Positions 41,166-51,194 of a stretch of DNA of 64,000 nucleotides are shown in pieces; within the stretch, counting starts at the first letter, position 1, and the number at the start of each line of letters is the position of its first letter. Source of the stretch: Lacrimispora defluvii (GTDB taxonomy: Bacteria; Bacillota; Clostridia; Lachnospirales; Lachnospiraceae); contig JAAOXG010000032.1 of NCBI GenBank assembly GCA_013036995.1, forward strand, positions 104,214-168,213. Direction: 5' to 3'. The position numbers were made by a program, and so were the translations under genes. Under the pieces are notes generated by a model, which had not been told where the DNA came from, did not search any database, and saw only the letters and a list, made by a program, of their open reading frames with translations.

Positions 41166-43448
41166 TTATTTTATCTCCCTATATACTTTCTCCGCTGTAA
41201 TGGGAAGTTCCCTGACTCTGGCACCCACTGCACTTGCTATGGCGTCTGCAATGGCGGGAGAAGGCGTGTTAATTACAATCTCTCCAATGGACTTGGCGCC
41301 AAAAGGCCCTGTAGGTTCATAGCTGCTTTCAAATTCCACCCGTATATTGCCTACATCCAGTCTGGAAGGCAGTTTATACTGCATAAATGAATTCTGTATC
41401 ATCTGACCTTTATCCGTGTAAGTGATATCCTCATAAAGCGCCATACCAATCCCCTGTGCCAGACCGCCCTCTGTCTGAATTCTGGCCAGATTTGGGTTGA
41501 TGGTTGTTCCACAGTCTACAACTGCCACATAATCAATAAGCTCTGCCTCTCCGGTCTCTTTATCTACCTCCACTTCTGCCATCCCTACCATAAATGGAGG
41601 AGGCGAAACAGGGGAGGTATGAGATGCACCGGCGGAAAGCATATTATTATTAGAGCACATTACCTTATTTCCAATATCCTTTAATGATATCTCCAGACTG
41701 CCTGCCGGCTGCCATACCCTGCTTCCGTCAAACTCCAGTGTATCTTTTTCACAGGATAAGTATTCTGCCCCTTTATCCAGTATCTTATCGCGCATCTCAC
41801 CACAGGCCTTAACCACAGCCATGCCGGTTAAATACATGGTACTGGAGGCATAGGATCCGGAATCATAGGGGGATACATCCGTATCCGTTCCATGGACCAC
41901 GATCTGATCTAAGTCGCACTCCAGACAATCCGAAGCAACCTGGGCAAGAGTGGTATCACAGCCCGTTCCCATATCAGAAGCACCGATCATAAGCGTATAA
42001 AACCCGTCATCATTAAGCCGAAGCTCAACGGAGGCCACATCCACTCCTGATATGGCAGAGCCCTGCATTGCCATGGCTACACCTACTCCACGGACTTTCC
42101 CATTTCCCATATCAACTGACGGGTATTTCTTATCCCACTCCATCATTTCCTTAGCGCGGGCCATACAGCGGTCAAGTGCACAGCTATTTAGAGTTTCTCC
42201 ATAGTAAGCCGGCATAATATCACCTTCTCTTACCATGTTTAATTCTCTTATCTTCACCTTATCCATTCCAATTTTCTCTGCAAGCTCATTGATGGCAGAT
42301 TCCACTGCAAAGATTCCCTGAGTGGCTCCATAGCCCCGGTACGCACCGGCTGACATACAGTTGGTATAAACCACATCGTAAGCGAACCGAAATGCCCTGG
42401 GGGTTCTGTACAGCGGGATAGACTTATGGCCTGATAAGCCTACAGTTGTAGGGCCGTGTTCCCCATATGCTCCTGTATTGGATAATGTGTATACATCAAT
42501 TGCCTGAAGAATTCCGTTTTTATCCGCTCCTACCCGTACCCGGATTTCCATCTCATGACGGGGAGAGGAAGCGATCTGGGATTCATATCTGCTGTAAATG
42601 ATTTTAGCAGCCCTGCCGGTTTTCATGGTAACAATTGCAGGATAAACCTCCGCCACTACCGTCTGTTTGGCTCCAAAACCTCCGCCGATTCTGGGCTTTA
42701 TCACCCGAATCCGTGACTTTGGAATATCCAGTGCGTGAGCCAGAATTCTTCTTACATGAAAAGTTACCTGAGTGGAAGCGACCATATTCAGTCTTCCGTA
42801 AGCGTCCAGATAGGAGTAGGCCCGGAATGTTTCCATCATGGCCTGCTGGTTTGCTTTTGTATGATAAACCTGCTCTACCACATAATCACACTGCTCTAAT
42901 AATTCATCCACGTCTCCATGCTCTTCTCCTCCGCAGGCACATAAATTACGGCGATTATCTGCCCCAACCGGGCAAAGGCTTTCCCAGTTATCTTCCGGGT
43001 GTATGAGTACTTTGTTATCCTTTGCCTTTCTAAAATCAAGAACTGGCTCTAAAACCTCATAGTCCACCTTAATAAGCCGCATTGCATGGTCAACTGCCTC
43101 TTCGGTTTCTCCTGCAACAATTGCAGCAGCATCACCCACGAAACGCATTCTGTCATCTAAAATCAGCCTGTCATACGGGCTTGGTTCCGGATACGTCTGA
43201 CCGGCCATGGTAAACCGTTTATTCGGCACATCCTGATATGTAAGAATGCAGACTATTCCATCTACTTTTTTTGCCTTTTCTGTATCAATCTTCCGTATTA
43301 GGGCATGGGCATGAGGACTTCTTAACACCTTAACGATCAGACAGTCACCCGGCGCCAGATCGTCTGTAAAAACAGGCTTTCCAGTCACCAATGCTTTCGC
43401 ATCCTTCTTTTGGACAGAAGTATTCACGGTGCGCATTTTAACATTCAT
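41166..43448 (-). CDS. Xanthine dehydrogenase-type molybdenum-binding subunit
   Basis: A 760-aa large subunit of the molybdenum hydroxylase family. It has the a/b hammerhead (about 15-125), molybdopterin-binding motifs RIGGGFGAKQ and GAYRGYGATQG, and the catalytic Glu near the C-terminus in FGAKSIGEIVINTPSPAIADAI. Such enzymes hydroxylate purines or other N-heterocycles. It is the third gene of an FAD / FeS / Mo operon and overlaps the FeS gene by 11 nt. The substrate is not determinable here; no selenium-system or purine gene lies nearby, so xanthine is only a default. Confidence 0.9.
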   Translation of the reverse strand: MNVKMRTVNTSVQKKDAKALVTGKPVFTDDLAPGDCLIVKVLRSPHAHALIRKIDTEKAKKVDGIVCILTYQDVPNKRFTMAGQTYPEPSPYDRLILDDRMRFVGDAAAIVAGETEEAVDHAMRLIKVDYEVLEPVLDFRKAKDNKVLIHPEDNWESLCPVGADNRRNLCACGGEEHGDVDELLEQCDYVVEQVYHTKANQQAMMETFRAYSYLDAYGRLNMVASTQVTFHVRRILAHALDIPKSRIRVIKPRIGGGFGAKQTVVAEVYPAIVTMKTGRAAKIIYSRYESQIASSPRHEMEIRVRVGADKNGILQAIDVYTLSNTGAYGEHGPTTVGLSGHKSIPLYRTPRAFRFAYDVVYTNCMSAGAYRGYGATQGIFAVESAINELAEKIGMDKVKIRELNMVREGDIMPAYYGETLNSCALDRCMARAKEMMEWDKKYPSVDMGNGKVRGVGVAMAMQGSAISGVDVASVELRLNDDGFYTLMIGASDMGTGCDTTLAQVASDCLECDLDQIVVHGTDTDVSPYDSGSYASSTMYLTGMAVVKACGEMRDKILDKGAEYLSCEKDTLEFDGSRVWQPAGSLEISLKDIGNKVMCSNNNMLSAGASHTSPVSPPPFMVGMAEVEVDKETGEAELIDYVAVVDCGTTINPNLARIQTEGGLAQGIGMALYEDITYTDKGQMIQNSFMQYKLPSRLDVGNIRVEFESSYEPTGPFGAKSIGEIVINTPSPAIADAIASAVGARVRELPITAEKVYREIK

Positions 43449-43905
43449 TCCTGTTTTCTCCTCTGCTTAAATATTTTTTTACAGCACGAAGCTGTCCCAT
43501 ATATCCGCTGCAGCGGCAAAGGTTGCCTGCCAGATACTCTTTGATATTCTCTTCTTCATAAGAATCCAGTTCTTTTTCCATAGCCAGAACATTCATGATC
43601 AGGCCAGGGCTGCAAAAACCACACTGCTCAGCCCCTTCCGCTGCAAGGAAAGAACCAAATTCCTCCGCTTCCTTTTGAGCGCCCTCCAGCGTTACTACGT
43701 CACAGCCATCTGCCCTGGCTGCAAGATAGGAACAGGATAGCCTTGAAACTCCGTTGACAAGGACGGTGCATAGCCCGCAGTTTTCCGTCTCGCAACCGCA
43801 TTTCACACTGTAACAGCCTTTTCTTCTCAACAGGTGGAACAGGGTTTCATCGTCGCCCGTCTCCTCATAAATGAGTCTTCCGTTTAATGTAAATTCAATC
43901 TGCAT
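43438..43905 (-). CDS. Xanthine dehydrogenase-type 2Fe-2S subunit
   Basis: A 155-aa protein with two 2Fe-2S clusters: a plant-ferredoxin-type N-terminal site (CGCETENCGLCTVLVNG) and a C-terminal four-helix site (CGFCSPGLIMN ... CRCSGYMGQLRAV). It passes electrons from the molybdenum centre to FAD. Its start directly abuts the stop of the FAD subunit gene and its end overlaps the molybdenum subunit gene, so the three are translationally coupled. Confidence 0.93.
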   Translation of the reverse strand: MQIEFTLNGRLIYEETGDDETLFHLLRRKGCYSVKCGCETENCGLCTVLVNGVSRLSCSYLAARADGCDVVTLEGAQKEAEEFGSFLAAEGAEQCGFCSPGLIMNVLAMEKELDSYEEENIKEYLAGNLCRCSGYMGQLRAVKKYLSRGENRNEC

Positions 43906-44682
43906 TTACCCTTCCTCCCGGTCCAGTGCCATGAAAAGCCGTTTTACATATACCGCAGTGAGATGTTTTCTGTACTCTGCACTGCCTCGAAAATTGGTGC
44001 CATAGCGAAAACGCTCTGCTGCCAGTGCCGCCAGCTCCTGAAAATCTTCCCCTTCCTTGCGGCTTATGACTGCAAGCTCTGCCTTTGCTGGTCTTGCTCC
44101 CACTGATACGTAATAAGTATCATCCGCCGCAGACACACAGCATGCAATAAGAGGGAAATCCGTTTTGGTCATTCGGGAAGAAGCATAGAATGCCCTTCTG
44201 CCATCCTTTTTAATCCGGATTCTGACCAGAATATCCCGGTCAAATTTCTGACTGCAGAATTCCTCAAGTGGAATAATCCCTCCCTTATAGAGTTCTACAT
44301 AAGTATCCAGTGCCAGCATGCAGGTCAGAATGTCAGAAAATCCAAATCTGCCATATATGCTTCCTCCCACCGTTGCTCCATTGCGAAACTGAACGCCTAC
44401 TATGGAACGGGTGCATTCCTTAAATAAGCCTTTAAAATACCCATCAAGTCCCTTGTGTATTTCCAGCTGGCGCAATGTACACATGGCACCTATCACAAAC
44501 TCTTCATCCGTTTCTTCGACTCCGTCAAGTCCAAGACCGGATAAATCCACCAGAGTCATTTTAGTCCTGTTCTGAACCTTCAGCCACATCATTCCTGCAC
44601 CGATTACACTGCTTTTTTTCTGGTTCAGATTATAAGCTTCTTCCAGACTTTCTGCTCTTACGTAATTTTTAAATCTGATCAC
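43906..44682 (-). CDS. Xanthine dehydrogenase-type FAD-binding subunit
   Basis: A 258-aa protein of the CO-dehydrogenase/xanthine-dehydrogenase flavoprotein family. FAD-binding segments are SSVIGAGMMWLKV near the N-terminus and NGATVGGSIYGRFGFSDILTCMLALD (about 100-126); a C-terminal alpha/beta domain ends near SAEYRKHLTAVYVKRL. It is slightly shorter than typical (about 280-290 aa). First gene of the operon; the substrate is unknown. Confidence 0.9.
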   Translation of the reverse strand: MIRFKNYVRAESLEEAYNLNQKKSSVIGAGMMWLKVQNRTKMTLVDLSGLGLDGVEETDEEFVIGAMCTLRQLEIHKGLDGYFKGLFKECTRSIVGVQFRNGATVGGSIYGRFGFSDILTCMLALDTYVELYKGGIIPLEEFCSQKFDRDILVRIRIKKDGRRAFYASSRMTKTDFPLIACCVSAADDTYYVSVGARPAKAELAVISRKEGEDFQELAALAAERFRYGTNFRGSAEYRKHLTAVYVKRLFMALDREEG

Positions 44683-44836
44683 TTAAATTATCCTCCTGCA
44701 TAGGACTGGATCTATCAGTAAATGCCGCCCATATTAATAAGTATTGGTTATAATTGACAATATATTTATTAAAAACCCAAAAAAGTATATCATACTCCCC
44801 CCTCATTTGACAATATTATTTTGCCGGAACAACAAC

Positions 44837-44865
44837 TTGTCCCATCTCCCATCAAGTGATAAGAT
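44837..44865 (+). promoter_or_regulatory. Candidate promoter of the GH43-like gene
   Basis: TTGTCC (44837-44842), 17 nt, TAAGAT (44860-44865), about 28 nt before the ATG. Upstream, TTGACAATAT occurs twice (44754 and 44808), possibly recognition sites for a regulator. Confidence 0.35.
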
Positions 44866-44893
44866 GAAAAAAAAGCAGAAAGGACGTGTATTG

Positions 44894-45832
44894 ATGCAGG
44901 CATATCTATTTGTTCATTTTAAAGAAAAGGAGGATCCCGATGGAGAAGCCGTCTATTTCTCCATCAGCAAAGATGGATTTCACTGGCAGGAAATAAACGG
45001 AGGCAATCCCATTCTTACCAGTAACATAGGAGAACAGGGCGTGCGGGATTTCACTATTTGCCGCACAAAAGAAGGGATTTATTACATACTTGCCACAGAT
45101 TTAAGCCTAGCAAGAAATTTTAAGACAAAGTATAAAGGGAGCTGGGATAATGTCAGCAGGGAAGGCAGCAGGAATCTGGTTCTCTGGGAATCTGCCGATC
45201 TGATTCACTGGTCCGCCCCACGCCTGATTTCCTTTGGAAGTGAGCCCTTTGGATGTGTGTGGGCTCCAGATATTATTTTTGACAGTGAAGCAGGTGATTA
45301 TCTGATTCACTGGTCTTCTTCCCACCCTTCTAACAACTATGGGAATAAAAAAATTTATTACAGCAGAACCAGGGATTTTAAATCATTTACCAGCCCCAGG
45401 GTACTATACGAAAAAGAAGACAGTGATATTATTGATTCTGCTTTATATAAAGATGGTGAAACTTTCTACCTCTTTGTTAAAAGTAATCCCAATCCTGCTG
45501 CTATATTACTGCTTCAGTCACAATGTATTACCGGTCCATTTTCTATCATTCCTAAGTTCAGCGAAGAGATGAAAAAGCTGGAACAGGGACAATACGAGGC
45601 CCCTACCGCTTTTCGGACAGAAGATGGACGCTGGTGCCTGTTTTTAGATTACTACGGTACAAAAATAAAAGAGAAACAGGGATACGTTCCCTTTATCGCG
45701 GAAGATATTTCTTTCGGCAATTTTATCCGTTCCGATGAATCCTTCTCCTTTCCTTACGGATTCAAGCACGGAACTGTTCTGACAATTAACCAGGAAGAAT
45801 ACAACCGATTGGACTCTGCTCATTTTATTTAA
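44894..45832 (+). CDS. Glycoside hydrolase family 43-like protein
   Basis: ATG 44894 follows AAAGGA by 10 nt; the frame is open 50 codons further upstream without a ribosome binding site. The 312-aa product is a single five-bladed beta-propeller. Candidate catalytic residues are the aspartate in VRDFTICR (base), the aspartate in IIDSALYKDG (pKa modulator) and the glutamate in QYEAPTAFR (acid). Relatives release arabinose or xylose from plant polysaccharides. There is no signal peptide, so it should act on imported oligosaccharides. It is divergent from the molybdenum hydroxylase operon, with no obvious link. Confidence 0.82.
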   Translation: MQAYLFVHFKEKEDPDGEAVYFSISKDGFHWQEINGGNPILTSNIGEQGVRDFTICRTKEGIYYILATDLSLARNFKTKYKGSWDNVSREGSRNLVLWESADLIHWSAPRLISFGSEPFGCVWAPDIIFDSEAGDYLIHWSSSHPSNNYGNKKIYYSRTRDFKSFTSPRVLYEKEDSDIIDSALYKDGETFYLFVKSNPNPAAILLLQSQCITGPFSIIPKFSEEMKKLEQGQYEAPTAFRTEDGRWCLFLDYYGTKIKEKQGYVPFIAEDISFGNFIRSDESFSFPYGFKHGTVLTINQEEYNRLDSAHFI

Positions 45833-45908
45833 GAAAAATTTGGCATAATAAATCGGCCAAAAACGCTTACAATAATAGATGCAACAACCAATAAAGGAGG
45901 GTCAATCG

Positions 45909-46079
45909 ATGTTAGTAAACGGCAAAAATGAATGTATCCAATGTACTATTGACAATTGCGCTTACCATGCCAAAAGTGATGACTACTGCACACTGGAAAA
46001 AATCAAAGTAGGCACCCATGAAGAGAATCCTACAAAAAAAGAATGCACAGACTGCGAATCTTTTAGAAACGAGGCATAA
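45909..46079 (+). CDS. DUF1540 small cysteine-rich protein
   Basis: ATG 45909 is preceded by AAAGGAGGG. The 56-aa product has cysteine pairs at CIQCTIDNCAYH, YCTLEKIKV and CTDCESF, the DUF1540 pattern, which probably binds a metal. These proteins are common in Clostridia and their function is unknown. Own gene with terminator 46141-46172. Confidence 0.82.
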   Translation: MLVNGKNECIQCTIDNCAYHAKSDDYCTLEKIKVGTHEENPTKKECTDCESFRNEA

Positions 46080-46140
46080 AAGCCAAATCTAATTTCCTCC
46101 TGACATGCAGAAAAGAGTGAATTCCTTCCTGCATATGAAA

Positions 46141-46172
46141 AAAGCTGCTGCACCCAAATGTGCAGCAGCTTT
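46141..46172. terminator. Bidirectional terminator between DUF1540 gene and glyA
   Basis: Perfect 13-bp stem AAAGCTGCTGCAC (46141-46153) with GTGCAGCAGCTTT (46160-46172). Confidence 0.88.
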
Positions 46173-46180
46173 CTGTTTCA

Positions 46181-47437
46181 TTATTTATTATAAATCGGAT
46201 ACTTATCGCAGATTTTTGTTACCTCACCTCTGATATAATCGGCCTTATGATCAAAATCAGTTGCCGCAAGCCAGATGCACTCTGCAATCTTTTCCATGTC
46301 TTCTTCCTTTAATCCCCTGGAAGTAACAGCCGGAGTACCTACCCGGACACCGGAAGTAACAAAGGGGCTTCTTGGATCATTTGGAACCGCATTCTTATTC
46401 AGGGTAATAAATACCTCATCGCAGCGGTTTTGAAGCTCTTTTCCAGTAACTTCCATCCCTCTTAAATCAATCAGCATCAGATGATTGTCTGTGCCGTCGG
46501 TAAGAATATGAAATCCCTGCTTAACCAGTGCAGCAGCAAGTGCCTTGGCATTCTTAACCACCTGCTCCTGATAGGTCTTAAACTCAGGCTTTAACGCTTC
46601 TCCAAAGCATACTGCCTTTCCAGCGATTACATGCTCTAACGGACCGCCCTGAGTTCCCGGGAAAATTGCTTTATTAAAGTTAAACTTATCAGCTGCCTCC
46701 TGGTTTGCCAGGATCATACCGCCTCTTGGTCCTCTTAAGGTTTTATGAGTTGTGGTGGTAACCACATCTGCATAAGGAATGGGGCTTTCATGAATTCCTG
46801 CTGCAACCAGTCCTGCAATGTGAGCCATATCCACCATCAAATAAGCTCCCACCTTATCTGCAACTTCTCTAAACCGCTTAAAGTCGATGGCTCTGCCATA
46901 GGCGCTTGCACCAGCCACAATAAGTTTTGGCTTATGCTCCACTGCCAGACGCTCCATCTCATCATAATCAAGGAATCCGTCATCATTCACACCATAAGGA
47001 ACGATATTAAAATAAAGACCGGAAAAGTTTACTGGGCTTCCATGAGTTAAATGACCGCCATGATTTAAATTCATTCCCATAACGGTATCGCCTGGATTTA
47101 ACATGGCGAGAAATACTGCCATATTGGCCTGGGCTCCTGAATGGGGCTGAACATTGGCATAATCACAGCCGAACAGTTTTTTTGCACGTTCAATGGCAAT
47201 GGTTTCCACAACATCCACTTCTTCACATCCGCCGTAATAACGCTTTCCCGGGTAACCTTCCGCATATTTATTGGTAAGCACAGTTCCCATAGCCATCATA
47301 ACCGGTTCTGAAACGATGTTTTCGGATGCGATTAATTCCAGATTCCTTCGCTGACGTGCACATTCCTTTTCGATGGCTTCTCCTACTTCCTTGTCAAAGC
47401 CGGTGATAAACTTCATTACTTCATTTACCATGTCCAA
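46181..47437 (-). CDS. glyA: Serine hydroxymethyltransferase
   Basis: A 418-aa PLP enzyme that converts serine and tetrahydrofolate to glycine and 5,10-methylene-THF. Diagnostic blocks are [44 protein letters not shown] and the PLP lysine in [15 protein letters not shown]. Length is canonical. A second in-frame ATG two codons later is an equal candidate start. It is monocistronic with a strong promoter. Confidence 0.97.
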   Translation of the reverse strand: MDMVNEVMKFITGFDKEVGEAIEKECARQRRNLELIASENIVSEPVMMAMGTVLTNKYAEGYPGKRYYGGCEEVDVVETIAIERAKKLFGCDYANVQPHSGAQANMAVFLAMLNPGDTVMGMNLNHGGHLTHGSPVNFSGLYFNIVPYGVNDDGFLDYDEMERLAVEHKPKLIVAGASAYGRAIDFKRFREVADKVGAYLMVDMAHIAGLVAAGIHESPIPYADVVTTTTHKTLRGPRGGMILANQEAADKFNFNKAIFPGTQGGPLEHVIAGKAVCFGEALKPEFKTYQEQVVKNAKALAAALVKQGFHILTDGTDNHLMLIDLRGMEVTGKELQNRCDEVFITLNKNAVPNDPRSPFVTSGVRVGTPAVTSRGLKEEDMEKIAECIWLAATDFDHKADYIRGEVTKICDKYPIYNK

Positions 47438-47483
47438 TCCCTCACTTTTCCTTTTGAATCGTTACTCTTTAGCATTTTGGTAG

Positions 47484-47513
47484 ATTATATAGCAAACTTC
47501 CTTAAAATGTCAA
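47484..47513 (-). promoter_or_regulatory. glyA promoter
   Basis: Minus-strand TTGACA (47508-47513), 18 nt, TATAAT (47484-47489), about 45 nt before the ATG. Confidence 0.8.
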
Positions 47514-47582
47514 GGCTTTCTCATCTTCTGCATGCTGAGCAAGTGACTTACTGTCTTCACGCCATTCTCCCGGTTGTCTGAT

Positions 47583-49295
47583 CTAGCTTAAAATCCGGTA
47601 ATTTTTTATCACAATCTGAAGGGATTTATTTCCATTGTATTCATTTACTGCCGGATAATACACCACGTCAAGCTGACGGCGGTTTCCCAGTTCTTCTACA
47701 AATAAATCTCCGTCTTCAAACAAAAGCCCATCCATAGGCGTACCGTTTTTTGTTACCAGTGAAAATTTGACCACATTCCGGTTTTTACCCAGTACCCGAA
47801 CACTGCGAATGGACAAATCCTTTTGTGCAAACAGTGGTTTTTCGTTCCCCTGCCCATATGGTTCCAGTAAATCCAGTTCCTCAATCAAAGGCTCACTTAT
47901 GTACTCAAGAGGCATGGGAACATCAATCCATACCTTCTTAACAAAATCCTCTTCCGATAAATCTGCTTTTTCATTCAGAGCTCTGCGTAATTCATCAACG
48001 TTTTCCTTTAAAAGAGACACCCCTGCTGCCATTGGGTGACCTCCAAATTTCAGCAGAAGTTCCTTTACCTCCACCAGAGCGTCAAACATATGGTAAGACT
48101 CTATGGATCGCCCGGAACCCTTTACATGCTCCTCCCCATCCGTCAGTACAAATGCCGGTTTCTGAAAACGCTCTCTTAATCTGCCGGCTATGATTCCAGC
48201 AAGTGACTCATGGCATTCGGGCAGATATACCACCAGAACCTTATCGTCGGAAAAATGTTCTTCTACCAGCTTTACCGCCTGGTCTGTTCCCGATTTCGTC
48301 ATATCCTTCCTCTGGTCATTGAGATCCTTTAATTCAACCGCCATTCTGTCTGCCTCTTCTTCTTCCTGACATAAAAGCAGAGAAAGAGCCAGCTTGGCAG
48401 TCACAAGGCGTCCGCCTGCGTTTAAACAAGGGCCGATGATAAATCCTATCTGATATGCCGTGATATGATCCTTATCCAGATTATTCTTCTCAATAAGTTT
48501 TAAAAGCCCCAGACTTTTGGTATTCCCAATACGCTTTAAACCTTCTTTCACGATAATACGGTTCTCGTCCTGCAGCTTCATCACATCTCCAACGGTTGCT
48601 ATGGCAGCAAATTCCACCATATCAAAGGATTTCTCTTTCGATATGCCAAACGCCTCATACAAAGCCTGTATCAGCTTAAAGGCCACCATAGCACCGCATA
48701 TCTCAGGAAACGGATACCTGCAGGCTTCCTGTTTGGGATTAACAATCGCATCTCCAGGTGGCAGCATCTCCTGCCCATCGTCTTTGCGGATATCATGATG
48801 ATCTGTTATAATCACTGTCATCCCAAGTTCTTTGGCAAGACTGATTTGCTCCACTGCGGCGATTCCATTATCACAGGTTATAATTGTATCAATGCCATCC
48901 TCATAAGCTGCCCTTATTATAGATTCATTAATTCCATATCCATCCTTGATTCTGTCCGGAATTTCATAATCCACAACTGCGCCTGTCTCTTTCAGTGCCT
49001 GATACAAAAGGTATGTAGAACAGACTCCGTCAATATCATAATCTCCTACGATCCGGATCGGCTTCAACAGTTGTATTTTTTCTTTTAAAATCAATATGGC
49101 ACGGTCCATATCTTTCAGCAGACAGGGGCTGTATAAATCATCCAGCCCACCTCTTAAATACTTTTCCACGGCTTCCCGCCCTAATACTTCCCGGTTTCTG
49201 ATAATTCTTGCCGTCACCGGTGATATATGATGAAACTTTGCCATTTCATCAAAATCAGCCCGTTTAGTCTGAAGCATCCACTGCTCTGCTGCCAT
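47583..49295 (-). CDS. recJ: Single-stranded-DNA-specific exonuclease RecJ
   Basis: ATG 49295 (AAGGAG 10 nt upstream) gives 570 aa. It has DHH motifs VGDYDIDGVCSTYLLY and ITDHHDIRKDD, the DHHA1 domain with GGHPMAAGVSL and a C-terminal OB-fold. RecJ degrades single-stranded DNA 5' to 3' in recombination and mismatch repair. The start lies 32 nt inside the 3' end of the HAMP-protein gene, so the two are transcribed together. Confidence 0.95.
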   Translation of the reverse strand: MAAEQWMLQTKRADFDEMAKFHHISPVTARIIRNREVLGREAVEKYLRGGLDDLYSPCLLKDMDRAILILKEKIQLLKPIRIVGDYDIDGVCSTYLLYQALKETGAVVDYEIPDRIKDGYGINESIIRAAYEDGIDTIITCDNGIAAVEQISLAKELGMTVIITDHHDIRKDDGQEMLPPGDAIVNPKQEACRYPFPEICGAMVAFKLIQALYEAFGISKEKSFDMVEFAAIATVGDVMKLQDENRIIVKEGLKRIGNTKSLGLLKLIEKNNLDKDHITAYQIGFIIGPCLNAGGRLVTAKLALSLLLCQEEEEADRMAVELKDLNDQRKDMTKSGTDQAVKLVEEHFSDDKVLVVYLPECHESLAGIIAGRLRERFQKPAFVLTDGEEHVKGSGRSIESYHMFDALVEVKELLLKFGGHPMAAGVSLLKENVDELRRALNEKADLSEEDFVKKVWIDVPMPLEYISEPLIEELDLLEPYGQGNEKPLFAQKDLSIRSVRVLGKNRNVVKFSLVTKNGTPMDGLLFEDGDLFVEELGNRRQLDVVYYPAVNEYNGNKSLQIVIKNYRILS

Positions 49296-50376
49296 CTTTC
49301 TTGATCTCCTTAATAACACTCTTTTGTGCTGTCTCTTTTTTTGTGCCTTTTATCTCTCTCAATTTACTGGCTCTTGTTATTTCCCTAATTCTTTTATTCC
49401 CTGTTTTCTCATCCTCCCTGAATCCTTCTTTCCGCCTTTTTGCAGCAGACAAACGGTTCATAAGGCTTGTAATGGAATAAAGAATGGGAGCAAAGTCCCC
49501 CCGGTAAGCTTTTTCACAGGTGGATTTCACCTCAAAGTTCTCACTACCTATTTCCTTAAATAAATATTTTTCATCATCAATAATAAGCTTTAACCGATCA
49601 ATCAATTGATTGACAGAATTGGTCAGTATGCCGATTTCATCCCTGGACCGGTAGGTTAAATAAACCCCCAGATCTCCGTCTGCTACTCTTCTGGTTCCTT
49701 CCACCAGATCCTTTACCGGTTTATCAATGGCAATGATTATATAAATCACAAGGAGTGAAATTAAAAATCCCACCACACCAACGCTGATCACCTTCATCCT
49801 TGCCAGACGCATATACAAATGATCCCCTTCAACGCTGGCTGCTTCCGATCCTTTTCTGTTATAATCCACAACCTCTAAAAAACCATCGCTTGCCTCATCA
49901 AACAGCACTCTGGATTCACCCATGATGATGTTAAATGCTTCTTCGGAGTTATTTTCCCGGCTGACGGCAAGAAGGCGATAGCTGCATTCCAAATACCTCC
50001 TCCAGTTATCTTTGGCCTCATTCATTAACTGGCGGTCTGATTCATCAGTAATATACAGTTCATACCGGGCAAAAGACCGGTCTATCTCAGTTTTAATGCC
50101 ATCCATCTCCCGCTCCAGCTGAGATTTGTCAACCCCGCTTGAAGTGACCACGTGGTTATATTCCTTAATACGGTAATTGGATGTCTTGGTGTTTAACTCT
50201 TCCGCAATGATTATTGCAGGCACCCATGACTGGGAAATCACCGTACTGGCTTCATTGATTTTACTAGCTGTAATAACAGATTCCGTTCCAATAAATATTA
50301 ATCCCAGAATACTGATTGCTCCCAACAAAATGAGTTTTGTTTTTATTTTAATATTTCTGATAGATGTCACTTTCAT
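49264..50376 (-). CDS. Membrane sensor-like protein: four-helix-bundle plus HAMP, no output domain
   Basis: A 370-aa protein with a membrane helix (about 13-35), an extracellular 4HB_MCP-like bundle (about 36-190), a second membrane helix (about 192-215) and a HAMP domain (about 216-270, containing DEIGILTNSVNQLI). Beyond about 275 there is a short helical part and a very basic tail (Lys/Arg-rich, about 310-365) instead of a methyl-accepting, kinase or GGDEF domain. Ribosome binding site AAGGGAAT. The gene overlaps the peptidase gene (29 nt) and recJ (32 nt). It may be a truncated chemoreceptor or a sensor acting through its basic tail. Confidence 0.75.
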   Translation of the reverse strand: MKVTSIRNIKIKTKLILLGAISILGLIFIGTESVITASKINEASTVISQSWVPAIIIAEELNTKTSNYRIKEYNHVVTSSGVDKSQLEREMDGIKTEIDRSFARYELYITDESDRQLMNEAKDNWRRYLECSYRLLAVSRENNSEEAFNIIMGESRVLFDEASDGFLEVVDYNRKGSEAASVEGDHLYMRLARMKVISVGVVGFLISLLVIYIIIAIDKPVKDLVEGTRRVADGDLGVYLTYRSRDEIGILTNSVNQLIDRLKLIIDDEKYLFKEIGSENFEVKSTCEKAYRGDFAPILYSITSLMNRLSAAKRRKEGFREDEKTGNKRIREITRASKLREIKGTKKETAQKSVIKEIKKDGSRAVDASD

Positions 50377-51097
50377 ATTCCCTTAATCTCTTCCTCCTGG
50401 ACCGGTAATCCGGTATTTCTTTTTCTACAGTTGACCAGAATGCTTTTGAATGATTCATATAAGTCCGATGAGCCAGCTCATGTACTACCACATAATCAGC
50501 CAGATCTTCCGGCAGCAGTACAAGTCTCCAGTTAAAATTTAAGTTTCCCTTTCCGCTGCAGCTGCCCCATCTGGTGGCCTGATCCCGTATGGCGATTCTG
50601 CCGTAATCCGTATTCATAATTTGTGCCCAAAAAGCAGTTTTCTCCTCCAGATACTGTCTTGCGCGCTGCCTGTACCAGTTCTTAATCACTGATCTGACTG
50701 TATCCTCCCCATCTATGGAACCAGTGAGTGTTAATTCTTCTGAAGATTCCTTTATTAAAATTCCCTTTCTCCTAACATCATGCAGGATACGAATGATGCG
50801 CTTTTCTCCAAATAACAGCAGTTCACTCCCATCGGCCCATGAAAACTGATTTAATACTGGCCGGGACCTGATCTTTAAAACAGCCTCATACACCCATCTG
50901 CTGTTTTTTAATACCAGCTCATGCCCCAAACGGTAAGATGCTGTGAAAGGAAGCCTTACGATCACTTCCCCTGTTTTTGTGACCTGGAGCGCCATGGTTC
51001 TCCTCCTGGATTTTACAATCTTATAGTTTAAGAAAGTTCCATCTTCAAAGGGCAGAATACCTGTGTTCCTTCTATCTTCATTATGTTCCTCTTCCAT
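50348..51097 (-). CDS. YgjP/SprT-like zinc metallopeptidase (M48-type, DUF45)
   Basis: A 249-aa protein with the zinc motif H206-E-L-A-H210 in VVVHELAHRTYMNH and a third ligand H216. The preceding RWGSCSGKGNLNFNWRL block is the YgjP/DUF45 signature. There is no signal peptide. Relatives are sometimes linked to restriction or DNA repair functions; E. coli YgjP itself is poorly understood. It is the first gene of a coupled trio with the HAMP protein and recJ. Confidence 0.85.
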   Translation of the reverse strand: MEEEHNEDRRNTGILPFEDGTFLNYKIVKSRRRTMALQVTKTGEVIVRLPFTASYRLGHELVLKNSRWVYEAVLKIRSRPVLNQFSWADGSELLLFGEKRIIRILHDVRRKGILIKESSEELTLTGSIDGEDTVRSVIKNWYRQRARQYLEEKTAFWAQIMNTDYGRIAIRDQATRWGSCSGKGNLNFNWRLVLLPEDLADYVVVHELAHRTYMNHSKAFWSTVEKEIPDYRSRRKRLREYESDIYQKY

Positions 51098-51194
51098 ATA
51101 TACGATTCCAATCTCTTTTTTTCTTTTCCCTCATACGCAAACCCGTACTCTTAATTATATCGAAAAATGGAAAAGAAACAATAGTAATTATGTT

